From contig VGVV01000003.1 in assembly GCA_016873895.1 (NCBI GenBank), forward strand, positions 248,001 to 312,000: a stretch of 64,000 nucleotides of DNA. The letters are read 5' to 3'. This document shows, piece after piece, positions 43,937 through 52,846 of the stretch. The notes beneath the pieces were generated by a model, which was not told the origin of the DNA, ran no database searches, and saw only the letters and a program-made list of their open reading frames with translations. The translations under genes were made by a program, and so were the position numbers. The stretch comes from Ignavibacteria bacterium (lineage in GTDB: Bacteria; Bacteroidota; Ignavibacteria; Kapaibacteriales; Kapaibacteriaceae). Numbering within the stretch: position 1 is the stretch's first letter; every line of letters begins with the position of its first letter.

Positions 43937-46198
43937 GTGGTTATACGTTTACTTACGTCCGTTATCGGACTATTGTTACTAACAAATTCGTCGCAGGCTC
44001 TCGTAGGCCCTACGTCTTCCATCAATGGTTTTGTCGAAGACAGCATCACAAAGGAAACGCTAGTAGGTGCAGCAGCCAAGCTGAAGGGAACAAAACTTGC
44101 CGCGTACACAAATAAGAGCGGGTATTTTACAATCGGCTCAATTCCAGCAGGGTCATATGTTCTGCTCGTGTCAGCTTTTGGTTATCAAACACGAGAGATA
44201 CCTGTTGTTGTAGAAGCCGGGAAACCTCAGAAACTGCGAATACAGATGATTTCGCGTGTAACAAAGGGTGATGAACTGCTTGTAACTGCAGATCGCGAAG
44301 AGGACAAACGTCAGATTTCCATATCACGTGTGAACATTCCCATGGAGCAGCTATCGCAGATTCGTATTGGTGGCGAAGCTGATGTTTTTCGCGCACTGCA
44401 AATGTTACCAGGCGTTCTGACGTCGTCTCAGATCTCATCTGGACTGTTCATTCGGGGAGGTTCTCCGGACCAGAACCTCGTCTTGCTTGACGGTATGACT
44501 GTCTACAACCCTACACACTTGTTCGGTTTTATATCAGCTTTTAACAACGATGCTATTAAAGATGTTGATTTGATTAAAGGTGGTTTTCCGGCTGAATACG
44601 GCGGTCGAATGTCTGCTGTGTTAAATATCACCCAAAAAGACGGCAACAGGGACCACGTAGAGGGGCTGGTTGGCTTAGGTCTGATATCATCACGCTTTTC
44701 TCTCCAAGGCCCGATGGGGAATGGTTCGTTCTTTGTCGGCGGACGCCGCACATATCTAGACCTTATCACAGGTGCGCTGCCCGAGGATCCAGAATCACCC
44801 CTTCCTTCGTTTAACTTTTACGATGTAAACGTTAAGTTCACACAAAACCTTAGCGATGATGATAAGTTTTCTCTGAGCGGTTTTCTTACGCGCGACAACC
44901 TAACTTTCTCGCAGCCCGGCCTTGACTTTGGTGTCAGACTCGGAAACCGAGCAACGGCAGCCCGCTGGTCACACGTGTATTCACCCGAGCTGTTTTCTGT
45001 GGTGAACGTTAGTGCAAGCCGCTACGACAATGGTTTCACCGGAGATAACTCGGGCTTGCGATTTGATGTGAACAATTCGATCATCGACTACACCATTAAA
45101 TCTGAATTCGAATGGTTCACTGCCGAGAATTTCACCGTAAAGACCGGCTACGAGGGCTCGATATACAACTTCACGTACACACAGATTTTTGAACAATCAT
45201 TAGCAGGAAACGACAAACAAACTGATACTAATGAATTGAACATTTGGGACAACATACATGCTGCGTATGGCCAGTTCAACTGGAACGCTACGGATCTGCT
45301 TTCTTTGCAGGGTGGCTTCCGCGTTAACTATTGGACAAAGTCCGACCAAACACTCGTCGACCCTCGTCTTGCTGCTCGATGGCAGATAGCTGAGGGAGTA
45401 GCGGTTAAAGCTGCATGGGGATTGTATCATCAATATTTGCGCTTGGCATCATCACCAGATTTTTCGTTTTTCGATACATGGCTACCGACCGATCAGACGT
45501 CGCCTACTGGCAGGGCAGTACACTACATCGCAGCAATTGAGACGAAGCCATGGGAAGGATATGACTTCAATTTTGATGTGTACTACAAAACACTTGATAA
45601 CATCAACGAACTACAACAGGGCAATAGACGCTCGATAACTGTTTCCGATATCTTCTATTTCGGTAACGGTCGAACATATGGTGCTGAGGTGTTCCTTCAG
45701 AAGAAGACTGGTCGTCTTACCGGATGGATTGGTTATGCATTGGGATATGTGTACTCACAGTTTGACAGCGTCAATCAAGGTCGTGAGTTTCGTCCAAAGT
45801 TCGATCGTCGGCACGATCTGAAGATTACAGCTCTGTACAACCTTTCCAAAACTTGGGAGATTGGTGCAACATTCATGTTTCAATCAGGCCAATCCTACAC
45901 AGGCGCTACCTCCACGGTAGGAGGGCGCATGCCGGGTTGGGAAGGGGGCATTGTAATGATCAATCCTTCGCAGCGTTGGGGACTGCGTCTACCCAATTCT
46001 CACCAGCTAAACCTCAACGTTAACTACAACACCACGTTGTTTGATCTTCCTTGTCGATTGTTCCTCGATGTGTACAACGTGTATTCACGTCGAGACATTT
46101 GGTTTCGATTCTACCGAACGAACCAGGGTTTTCCAGAGGTTACTGACGTCCGATTGCTGCCAATACTTCCGACGATCTCTATGGAGGTCAAGTTTTAA
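43937..46198 (+). CDS. TonB-dependent receptor paired with DUF4249 lipoprotein
   Basis: 753 residues from a GTG at 43937 (an upstream in-frame stop lies at 43922-43924). Signal peptide (LLTSVIGLLLLTNSSQA), carboxypeptidase-regulatory-like domain (VGAAAKLKGTKLAAYTNKSG, PAGSYVLLVSAFGYQTREIP), then plug: SQIRIGGEADVFRALQMLPG, GLFIRGGSPDQNLVLLDGMT, IKGGFPAEYGGRMSAVLNIT, and a large barrel ending MEVKF. This is the receptor type usually encoded next to DUF4249 proteins in Bacteroidota. The substrate is unknown. The stop shares a base with the next gene's ATG. Confidence 0.93.
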   Translation: MVIRLLTSVIGLLLLTNSSQALVGPTSSINGFVEDSITKETLVGAAAKLKGTKLAAYTNKSGYFTIGSIPAGSYVLLVSAFGYQTREIPVVVEAGKPQKLRIQMISRVTKGDELLVTADREEDKRQISISRVNIPMEQLSQIRIGGEADVFRALQMLPGVLTSSQISSGLFIRGGSPDQNLVLLDGMTVYNPTHLFGFISAFNNDAIKDVDLIKGGFPAEYGGRMSAVLNITQKDGNRDHVEGLVGLGLISSRFSLQGPMGNGSFFVGGRRTYLDLITGALPEDPESPLPSFNFYDVNVKFTQNLSDDDKFSLSGFLTRDNLTFSQPGLDFGVRLGNRATAARWSHVYSPELFSVVNVSASRYDNGFTGDNSGLRFDVNNSIIDYTIKSEFEWFTAENFTVKTGYEGSIYNFTYTQIFEQSLAGNDKQTDTNELNIWDNIHAAYGQFNWNATDLLSLQGGFRVNYWTKSDQTLVDPRLAARWQIAEGVAVKAAWGLYHQYLRLASSPDFSFFDTWLPTDQTSPTGRAVHYIAAIETKPWEGYDFNFDVYYKTLDNINELQQGNRRSITVSDIFYFGNGRTYGAEVFLQKKTGRLTGWIGYALGYVYSQFDSVNQGREFRPKFDRRHDLKITALYNLSKTWEIGATFMFQSGQSYTGATSTVGGRMPGWEGGIVMINPSQRWGLRLPNSHQLNLNVNYNTTLFDLPCRLFLDVYNVYSRRDIWFRFYRTNQGFPEVTDVRLLPILPTISMEVKF

Positions 46199-47097
46199 TG
46201 AAGACTCTCATGACAAATATCCGCCTGCTTCTTGCACTACTTGTGGTAACGCTCATCACAACGTCGTGTGAAGATCCTATTCCCACAGATTACACTGAAG
46301 AACTCGTCATCGAGGGCTTTGTCATCGTAGGAGAGCCCCTTGCCAATATTCGTGTTATGCGGACGCTACCCATCAGCGATACATTTTCTTTCAAGAAAGC
46401 AGCAGTCAATGATGCCACGGTTCGCGTCTTTGCCAACAACTCAGAGATAGCAATTGAGTTTGTAGCTGATTCATTTGGCGGCAGTTACCGAGCTCGCGAT
46501 GCTTCGTACCGTGTTCTACCAAGTTCATCATACCAGATTCGCGTGAAGGCGCTAGGCAAGACCCTGGAGGCAACCACCATCACTCCAATTGCATTGTCGT
46601 GGATCAAGGAAGGACCCAACGTTGTACAATTCCCGCATCCAGACTCTTTGCTATTTCCGGGAGCTGATAGCCTTGCTGTATCGTGGTCTCAGGTGCCGAA
46701 TACCGAGTTCTATATCATCGGACTCGAATGCCTAGACACCCTAGGGTACGGTAAATACCTCACACCTGCGTCTTCAGATACCAACACGCGAACTCCCAGG
46801 CCAAAGCCAGACTTCTTCAACCGAGACGGTACACTTGTTTCCAATGAGCGTACTATCTTCGGTGGGACCATTTTCAGTGCAAGTCAAACCATCTGGGGCG
46901 TGTTTCGTTGGCATGGCAGACACCGACTAAACATCTATGCGCCTAACAAAGAGTTTCTCGAATGGTTCTATCAGGTGGGTAGCGGTCGTCGTAGCTCCTA
47001 CGACTATCGACTTTCTAATATCAAGGGTGGGCTTGGTGTATGGGGCGGCGCATCATTGATCAGAACGGAGAAGTTCTTGCTCAAATACGGTGGCTGA
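46198..47097 (+). CDS. DUF4249-like lipoprotein
   Basis: 299 residues. Lipobox ITTSC (Cys24 region, CEDPIPTDY). The pattern LVIEGFVIVGEPLANIRVMR, ATVRVFANNSEIAIEF, YRVLPSSSYQIRVKALGKT is typical of DUF4249, a surface or periplasmic lipoprotein made with a TonB-dependent receptor; here the pair overlaps by one base. It probably helps the receptor capture its ligand, as SusD does for SusC, but the fold is a beta sandwich rather than TPR. Ends near the convergent rdgB fusion. Confidence 0.85.
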   Translation: MKTLMTNIRLLLALLVVTLITTSCEDPIPTDYTEELVIEGFVIVGEPLANIRVMRTLPISDTFSFKKAAVNDATVRVFANNSEIAIEFVADSFGGSYRARDASYRVLPSSSYQIRVKALGKTLEATTITPIALSWIKEGPNVVQFPHPDSLLFPGADSLAVSWSQVPNTEFYIIGLECLDTLGYGKYLTPASSDTNTRTPRPKPDFFNRDGTLVSNERTIFGGTIFSASQTIWGVFRWHGRHRLNIYAPNKEFLEWFYQVGSGRRSSYDYRLSNIKGGLGVWGGASLIRTEKFLLKYGG

Positions 47098-47098
47098 G

Positions 47099-47132
47099 AG
47101 GGTACCGGGGGTACGCAGGGGTACGCGAGGGT
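47099..47132. repeat. 10-base tandem repeat between convergent genes
   Basis: The 36-base gap holds about three imperfect copies of a GGGGTACGCA-like unit (AGGGTACCGG, GGGTACGCAG, GGGTACGCGA). GC-rich, unlike the AT-rich heptamers near 32.6 kb. No hairpin terminator is seen. Confidence 0.6.
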
Positions 47133-47133
47133 G

Positions 47134-48351
47134 TTATGATGACACCTGTGCGAACAAATGGTACGCCTGGAGGCCAGCGCACTCTATGATGGCGTCGGCA
47201 CAGACTTGAAGTTGCTCTGGTGTTGCGCTGAGGTTTCGCGCGCCACGTACGTGAGAATATAACTGCGACCTACGACCAAGAGTTGCTAGTGTGCACACGA
47301 CAGCACATTCTCTATAGATGCCTTCCAGACCAGGTCGCGAAAGTGTTTTCCCATATCCTTCAACGATTGTCCAAAGAGTTATCTCAGGAGAGATCGCGGT
47401 GAACCTTGTCATCATCTTCTCATAAACGCTTCCGTAAACCTGAGAACAGAGCTCACCACCTCGCTGCTCAAAGATGCTTGTATTGTACTGCTCGAAACCA
47501 CGTGTCTGTGGAACCAGATTGCGTTGATGTAACACCGAATCAAGAGTAGCCAGAGCCTCCAAGCCAATAGGGAATCCAGCAAAGAGATATGTCTGCAACA
47601 TGGCCTCGTAAGCAGCAGTGGCAGATGTTGTGTCTACCACCCAATCCAGTAATTCATGTTCTAGCGAATCAAAATCGCCCTCAGCAGCATAGATCGAAGA
47701 GCGACAGACTCCATCAAGAATAGTCATCGATGGAGGGTGCGGCATTGCTGTATCGTCATCAAGTTTCTTGATCATGCTAGCCAGGGCACGCGCAGCCTTA
47801 GCCCGATGACTCGTAGCATCCTTGACAGACTGAGGTAGCTGACCGTATGACTCAGCATAACCCTCCGGAACAAACATTGGGTCGTATCCAAAGCCACCAG
47901 CACCACTCACAGTATTCGTTATCAACCCCTGAACATGTCCGTCGGCAAGCAACGTTCGATGTGAATCGATGTAGCACAACACACACGAGAATCTACCTGT
48001 AGAAGTCTCACATCCCCGCGTAGCAAGTTCCTGAGTAACGCGTTCGCGGTTACTGGCGTCTGAAGCGTTTGGACCAGCATACCGTGCAGAAAAGACGCCA
48101 GGCTCTCCATCAAGTGCATCTACGATCAGACCACTGTCATCAGCGATTACGGGAAGCCCCGTAAGCGCATGAACTTGCTGTGCCTTGATGTATGAGTTTT
48201 CCTCAAATGTTGCCCCTGTTTCATCGATATCGATCCTGCCAATGATATCGGACATCGGTACTAAATCTACGTCGATGCATTCGCGCAGAAGAGACTGCAG
48301 CTCTGCGATCTTGTGAGCATTACCAGAGGCAACGATGATTGTGCGTTTCAT
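47134..48351 (-). CDS. RdgB/HAM1 nucleotide pyrophosphatase fused to carboxymuconolactone-decarboxylase-like domain
   Basis: 405 residues. Residues 1-198 are a complete RdgB-type ITP/dITP/XTP pyrophosphatase that clears damaged purine nucleotides: IIVASGNAHKIAELQSLL, ATFEENSYIKAQ, VIADDSGLIVDALDGEPGVF, GAGGFGYDPMFVPEGY and ATSHRAKAARALASM, where RdgB proteins normally end. Residues ~205-405 look like a double CMD/AhpD-like helical domain: AYEAMLQTYLFAGFPIGLEA, then GYGKTLSRPGLEGIYRECAV and QLYSHVRGARNLSATPEQ. The AhpD CxxC is not present as such (ECAVVC). The frame is continuous with no ribosome site at the junction. It starts 2 bases after the aminotransferase stop. Confidence 0.88.
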   Translation of the reverse strand: MKRTIIVASGNAHKIAELQSLLRECIDVDLVPMSDIIGRIDIDETGATFEENSYIKAQQVHALTGLPVIADDSGLIVDALDGEPGVFSARYAGPNASDASNRERVTQELATRGCETSTGRFSCVLCYIDSHRTLLADGHVQGLITNTVSGAGGFGYDPMFVPEGYAESYGQLPQSVKDATSHRAKAARALASMIKKLDDDTAMPHPPSMTILDGVCRSSIYAAEGDFDSLEHELLDWVVDTTSATAAYEAMLQTYLFAGFPIGLEALATLDSVLHQRNLVPQTRGFEQYNTSIFEQRGGELCSQVYGSVYEKMMTRFTAISPEITLWTIVEGYGKTLSRPGLEGIYRECAVVCTLATLGRRSQLYSHVRGARNLSATPEQLQVCADAIIECAGLQAYHLFAQVSS

Positions 48352-48353
48352 GC

Positions 48354-49433
48354 TTAGTGTACCTCCGCAATCGTTCCGTCGATTGCATCAAGCAGGTCGT
48401 GCATATCTGCCATGGTATACGGACCGCATGTACCAATCCTGATGATCTTGCCGTGCATGTGGTCTTGACCACCGGCAACGACAAAACCGTACCGATCACG
48501 CAGGATGCTACGAATCTGCTCGGATTGTGGATGTGAGACCACGACCACACCAGCCGAAGAGCCATCGCCATATGACGAAAAGCCTCGCGCTAACAACGCT
48601 TCGCGCATAAAACTCGAGGTTTCACGTTGGCGATTCCAGACGTTTTGTAGTCCTTCTTCTAACATCATACGCGTTGCCTCACGCAATCCATTGACAAGCG
48701 TTACTGGCGGTGTCCAAACCATTTTGCGCTCCCTCGTCGCATCAAGATACGATGCCAGGTCTAGCGTGTAGGTGCGCCTATCTCGTCCACGACGCAAGGA
48801 ATCCTGCATGCGTTCGCTCAAGGAAACACACGCCAGTCCAGGGGGCGACATAAGCCCCTTCTGAACACCCACCGATACTGCATCAATTCCCCACGTATCC
48901 GGTAATACTTCCTGAACTCCAACGCTTGTTACGCCATCGAGTAACAATAATGCTGTAGGAAGAAGCTCACGCACGACAAGGCTAATCGATGCCATATCTA
49001 ACGCAACGCCGGTTGATGTTTCACTATGAACAAACCAGACAGCAGAGATCTCGCCGCCTTCGCGATCCGAGAGCAGACATTCACGAACGTGGTCGGGAGT
49101 CCACGAATCGCCCCAAGTAACAGCGTGCTCAATGACGTCTGAACCATGAATCTGATTGATACGAACCAGACGCATACCAAAGCGTCCGTGATGAAAAACA
49201 ACAACACGATCTGACGACGCAACGGTTGAAGCAACGCAGGCCTCCATGCCAGACATCCCGCTACCAGGTAGCATAACCACGGGGTTATCCGTTGAGAAAA
49301 TAGTCTGCAGATTAGTCCATGTCTCATCCAGAACCGAAGAAAATTCTTCGCCATGGTGAAACAATACGCCGGATGCGCAGGCATCAAGCACGCGTTGTGG
49401 AGACGGCACTGGGCCGGGCGTAAATAGTCTCAT
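48354..49433 (-). CDS. Class-V aminotransferase (alanine-glyoxylate/serine-pyruvate type)
   Basis: 359 residues, PLP enzyme. FTPGPVPSPQRVLDACASG at the start, LPGSGMSGMEACVASTVASS (cofactor phosphate site), LLLDGVTSVGVQEVLPDTWG (Asp contacting the PLP ring) and Schiff-base Lys in SVGVQKGLMSPPGLA. The pattern matches the alanine:glyoxylate/serine:pyruvate group (PucG/AgxT-like). It could supply glycine or serine. Overlaps trmH-like gene by 4 bases. Confidence 0.92.
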   Translation of the reverse strand: MRLFTPGPVPSPQRVLDACASGVLFHHGEEFSSVLDETWTNLQTIFSTDNPVVMLPGSGMSGMEACVASTVASSDRVVVFHHGRFGMRLVRINQIHGSDVIEHAVTWGDSWTPDHVRECLLSDREGGEISAVWFVHSETSTGVALDMASISLVVRELLPTALLLLDGVTSVGVQEVLPDTWGIDAVSVGVQKGLMSPPGLACVSLSERMQDSLRRGRDRRTYTLDLASYLDATRERKMVWTPPVTLVNGLREATRMMLEEGLQNVWNRQRETSSFMREALLARGFSSYGDGSSAGVVVVSHPQSEQIRSILRDRYGFVVAGGQDHMHGKIIRIGTCGPYTMADMHDLLDAIDGTIAEVH

Positions 49434-50200
49434 GGACGCGAGAATTCGTGTAAGAGGATAGCTGTGGCAACAGATGCATTCAGTGATTCGCCACCACCAT
49501 AGACAGCGGGTATGGTTACCTGACGCGTTACGAAAGGGATCAAATCAATCGACACACCATGTGCCTCTGAGCCAACTATGAAACCGAACTCGTGTAAACC
49601 GCCAATGCTGTGTGATGGTTCACCGCCTGTAACGACAGCAGCCAGTATCGGACGATCTTTTAGGCGCTGTAACTCGACAAGCAGTTCTGCATGACGCCGC
49701 ACATTGACATGCGCGAGACTTCCCGCAGTTGAGCGCACCACTTTCGGGTTGTATACATCAGCACAACCACTTCCCAAGACTACATCCGAGCATCCGAACC
49801 AGGCGGCAGTACGAATGATCGTTCCAACATTACCGGGGTCGCTAACACCGTCTAGGACTACGACTCGTCGACCAAGAGTAGGGGATTCTTCAAGAAAATC
49901 AAATACTGCCAGCAAGGATTGCGGCGATTGCGTTGTTGACATCAATCCTAGATCTTTTCGTCCACAGGCTACGCTGTGAACGCCCCTTGCAATAGCTTCG
50001 GTTAAGACACGCAGAGAATGATCATCAGCATCATCAGCGATAACAAGCACAACAGGATCTATACCAGCATGCATCAATTCCGAGATAGCGTGAGGCCCCT
50101 CGGCTAGGAACTGACGGCGATCCTCGCGCTCGCGGGTGTTATGCAGCACACGAACGTCATTTCGTAGATTGTGTGAACATCGGTCTAAAGTATTGATCAT
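49430..50200 (-). CDS. TrmH/SpoU-family RNA 2'-O-methyltransferase
   Basis: 256 residues, RlmB/TrmH-like. N-terminal substrate-binding part (REDRRQFLAEGPHAISELMH) and a SPOUT knot: VVVLDGVSDPGNVGTIIRTA (motif 1), FGFIVGSEAHGVSIDL (motif 2) and VTIPAVYGGGESLNASVATA (motif 3). Methylates rRNA or tRNA 2'-OH with SAM. Which base is not knowable here. First gene of a three-gene minus run; only 11 bases separate its start from divergent deoA, so both promoters must lie inside the other gene or overlap. Confidence 0.93.
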   Translation of the reverse strand: MINTLDRCSHNLRNDVRVLHNTREREDRRQFLAEGPHAISELMHAGIDPVVLVIADDADDHSLRVLTEAIARGVHSVACGRKDLGLMSTTQSPQSLLAVFDFLEESPTLGRRVVVLDGVSDPGNVGTIIRTAAWFGCSDVVLGSGCADVYNPKVVRSTAGSLAHVNVRRHAELLVELQRLKDRPILAAVVTGGEPSHSIGGLHEFGFIVGSEAHGVSIDLIPFVTRQVTIPAVYGGGESLNASVATAILLHEFSRP

Positions 50201-50211
50201 CGTGCGAAACT

Positions 50212-51510
50212 ATGAAGTCTACCAAAGAACTCTTACGTGAGAAACGCGACGGGCGTGAATGGTCTGCCGATGAGATAGCTTGGTTTGTGGATGGACTTGT
50301 TAACAATGCTGTGTCTTCAGGGCAAGTGGCGGCATTTCTCATGGCAGCCTGTACCCGCGGCCTTACGCCAGCCGAGACTGCAGCGTTAACGATTTCAATG
50401 TCCAGATCCGGTGATATGGTGCCCACGGGGCGTACCAATCGCCCCATCATTGACAAGCATTCAACCGGGGGCGTGGGCGATAAAACCTCCTTATTGTTAG
50501 CACCACTGGCGAAGGTTTGTGGGCTTGCCGTCCCGATGATTAGCGGCAGGGGGCTTGGCCATACTGGTGGAACACTCGATAAGCTGGAAAGCGTAACCGG
50601 TTTCAACGTGAACCTGTCGCTTGAGCAAATGTCGATGCTACTCAATGAGCATCATCTATTCATGGCAGGCCAGACACCTAACCTCGTTCCTGCCGATCGA
50701 GTAATGTATGCGCTTCGTGATGTAACCGGTACCGTCGAGAGTATCAGCCTGATGACGGCCTCGATCTTAAGTAAAAAACTCGCAGAGAACCTTGATGGCC
50801 TTGTCATGAACATGACTGTTGGTAGAGGTGCATTTCTGACAACAATCGAAGAGTCCAAAAGACTGGCAGAATCCATGCAGAACATCTGCAATCTGGTTGG
50901 TCTGCCAACCACCTTTGTGTTCTCCCGCATGGACCGTCCTCTGGGCCGCTCTGTAGGCAACTGGTTAGAAATGGTTGAAGCCGAAGCAGCGCTAGCCGGT
51001 GTAGGAGATCGAAACCTGGTTGGCCTGACGACCGAGCTTGTGCAACAGATGTTACTTCTTTCCGACAGTTCACGTACACAGGAATCTGCACGTGAGCGTG
51101 TGGCGCAAGCATGGCGCAGTGGAGAAGCGCATCAAGAGTTCCACGCCATGATTGCGCGGCAAGGCGGTGATTGGCATGCCAGTATGGACAGGCATGCTAG
51201 ATGCTCATTCGTTGATATTACAAGTTCAAGTACGGGCTTTGTGCCCGACATGCACGCGCGCGAAATCGCTGTAGCTGCGATGCAAGCAGGTGCTGGTCGT
51301 TTGAGGGAAACAGACCCTATCGATCACTCAGCAGGAGTGGTGCTCTACGTAGAACCTGGTCAAGCTGTTGAATCTGAGCAGCCCCTTGCCAGGGTTTATG
51401 CACATGATCACGACCGCCTCGAAACGTTTGCCACCTCGATGCGCAACATGCTGAAAACAAACGCGGCCCCTGTAGAACAGCCACCATTGATTATCGAGGT
51501 CTGGAGCTAG
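50212..51510 (+). CDS. Thymidine/pyrimidine-nucleoside phosphorylase
   Basis: Splits thymidine or uridine to the base and (deoxy)ribose-1-phosphate. 432 residues. Phosphate-site motif KHSTGGVGDKTSLLLAPLAK and substrate loop MISGRGLGHTGGTLDKLES are present, with ESISLMTASILSKKLAENLD. The length is that of DeoA and of the broader-specificity Pdp group; the two cannot be separated by eye. Stands alone on plus between two minus-strand runs. Confidence 0.93.
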   Translation: MKSTKELLREKRDGREWSADEIAWFVDGLVNNAVSSGQVAAFLMAACTRGLTPAETAALTISMSRSGDMVPTGRTNRPIIDKHSTGGVGDKTSLLLAPLAKVCGLAVPMISGRGLGHTGGTLDKLESVTGFNVNLSLEQMSMLLNEHHLFMAGQTPNLVPADRVMYALRDVTGTVESISLMTASILSKKLAENLDGLVMNMTVGRGAFLTTIEESKRLAESMQNICNLVGLPTTFVFSRMDRPLGRSVGNWLEMVEAEAALAGVGDRNLVGLTTELVQQMLLLSDSSRTQESARERVAQAWRSGEAHQEFHAMIARQGGDWHASMDRHARCSFVDITSSSTGFVPDMHAREIAVAAMQAGAGRLRETDPIDHSAGVVLYVEPGQAVESEQPLARVYAHDHDRLETFATSMRNMLKTNAAPVEQPPLIIEVWS

Positions 51511-51536
51511 TCAGTATTTATCAGAGTGCCGGTGTT

Positions 51537-52091
51537 CTACAATCCAGCCCTTTGCAATGCAGCTATAAAGGCTTCCTTGGACTGCGAACCAATGATTTTC
51601 TGAACAATCTTTCCCTGACGGTCAATTATGAACGTCGTTGGAATAGATTGTATGCCGCCGTAGGCTTCGGCTATCTGTCCAGATGCATTGTCTACAACAT
51701 TGATGTATCCCATGCTATTCTTCTCAGCAAAAGCCTTGACGCTGGCCACTGGATCGCCTTTTTGATCGAGCGAGACACCGAACACAACAACCCCCTCGGC
51801 TGCCATTTCATTTGAAATTGCTACTAAGTCTGGGACCTCGCGCCTGCACGGTGGACACCATGTTGCCCAAATGTTCAACAGGACAACCTTGCCAGCAATT
51901 ACCTCAGAGAATGACACCTTTTTGCCATCCTCGGTCCACGTGAAGTCAGCCGCAATCGATTCTGATTTCGACCCAACCGATTGAACGGTATACACCTTGG
52001 CTGATCCAAGGTTGGCAGAAGGACCGTTGGCGCAGTGCATCGTTACAGCGCTGATGATCAGAGCCAGACCAACGAGCGAAGTTATCTTCAT
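51537..52091 (-). CDS. TlpA/ResA-like thioredoxin-family protein
   Basis: 184 residues. Hydrophobic N-terminus (LVGLALIISAVTMHC) that may be a lipoprotein signal, though His before Cys is unusual. Thioredoxin-like domain with NIWATWCPPCRREVPDL (redox pair in CPPC) and IQSIPTTFIIDRQGKIV (cis-Pro). Probably reduces or isomerises disulfides in the periplasm. Shares one base with the membrane partner of the sigma factor (stop/start), so it may belong to that regulon. Confidence 0.9.
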   Translation of the reverse strand: MKITSLVGLALIISAVTMHCANGPSANLGSAKVYTVQSVGSKSESIAADFTWTEDGKKVSFSEVIAGKVVLLNIWATWCPPCRREVPDLVAISNEMAAEGVVVFGVSLDQKGDPVASVKAFAEKNSMGYINVVDNASGQIAEAYGGIQSIPTTFIIDRQGKIVQKIIGSQSKEAFIAALQRAGL

Positions 52092-52846
52092 TATAATGTC
52101 TCAAGTCTAAACAGTGATGATACTTCGTCTATCTGTAGATCACTGACGACCGTACACATGATATTATTGCTTTTCCAAACAAACAATGTTCCGTTGTCCG
52201 ATGTAGCAGCCCAGTGCCACTTACTGTGCTGAACGTCATCAGAAACAACTGGGTCCATCTGTACCTGACCCACTGCAATCTTCGACTGATCCACTTGGAG
52301 CAGGGCGATCGTATGACCCGATGTTTTGTACACCAGCTCTGCGCACGGCAAGTCATTGACTAAAAAGATGTTAGCACCAATGAGCTCAACATCTACTTCA
52401 GGGTAGACGATCTCATGTTGTATGCCATTATCACGTAAAAAAGACGAGATCTGACCTTTGTCCGAAGACTCTATGTTCAATTTCGTGTCACCCGAATGTA
52501 CACCCGGGAAGGCAACTAGGGCAGCTGTAGTAAGCTCGCCTGGCAACGAAAGCGTACGCTGTCCACTGTACAGTATGCCGAGAACTATCAGGAGCGTTGT
52601 AGCAGCAGTACCCACTTGGAACGCTGGGCGGGTAAGCATATCTAGCAATGCGCTATACCACGGCCGAATAGCTGATTCTTGCTGTTCAGCTAAGGCCATG
52701 CGAATCGAGCGCTCAACTTCTACGGGCACCTGCAGACGCAGCGCACCGCGCCTACGTGATAGCGTGGCGCTAACAGCACGGACAATCTGTTCTTCACGCT
52801 CTACCTGTCGTGAGTCTAGTCCAGTGTAGATGGCATCATTGTTCAT
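52091..52846 (-). CDS. Single-pass membrane protein next to ECF sigma, putative anti-sigma
   Basis: 251 residues. Residues 1-~78 are charged and cytosolic (EREEQIVRAVSATLSRRRGA, VERSIRMALAEQQE), one transmembrane helix follows (about 79-97, VGTAATTLLIVLGILYSG), and a ~150-residue outer domain ends the protein. The 11-base overlap with the ECF sigma gene and this topology suggest an anti-sigma factor. It lacks the HxxxCxxC zinc motif of ZAS anti-sigmas, so the assignment rests on context. No named family recognised. Confidence 0.7.
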   Translation of the reverse strand: MNNDAIYTGLDSRQVEREEQIVRAVSATLSRRRGALRLQVPVEVERSIRMALAEQQESAIRPWYSALLDMLTRPAFQVGTAATTLLIVLGILYSGQRTLSLPGELTTAALVAFPGVHSGDTKLNIESSDKGQISSFLRDNGIQHEIVYPEVDVELIGANIFLVNDLPCAELVYKTSGHTIALLQVDQSKIAVGQVQMDPVVSDDVQHSKWHWAATSDNGTLFVWKSNNIMCTVVSDLQIDEVSSLFRLETL

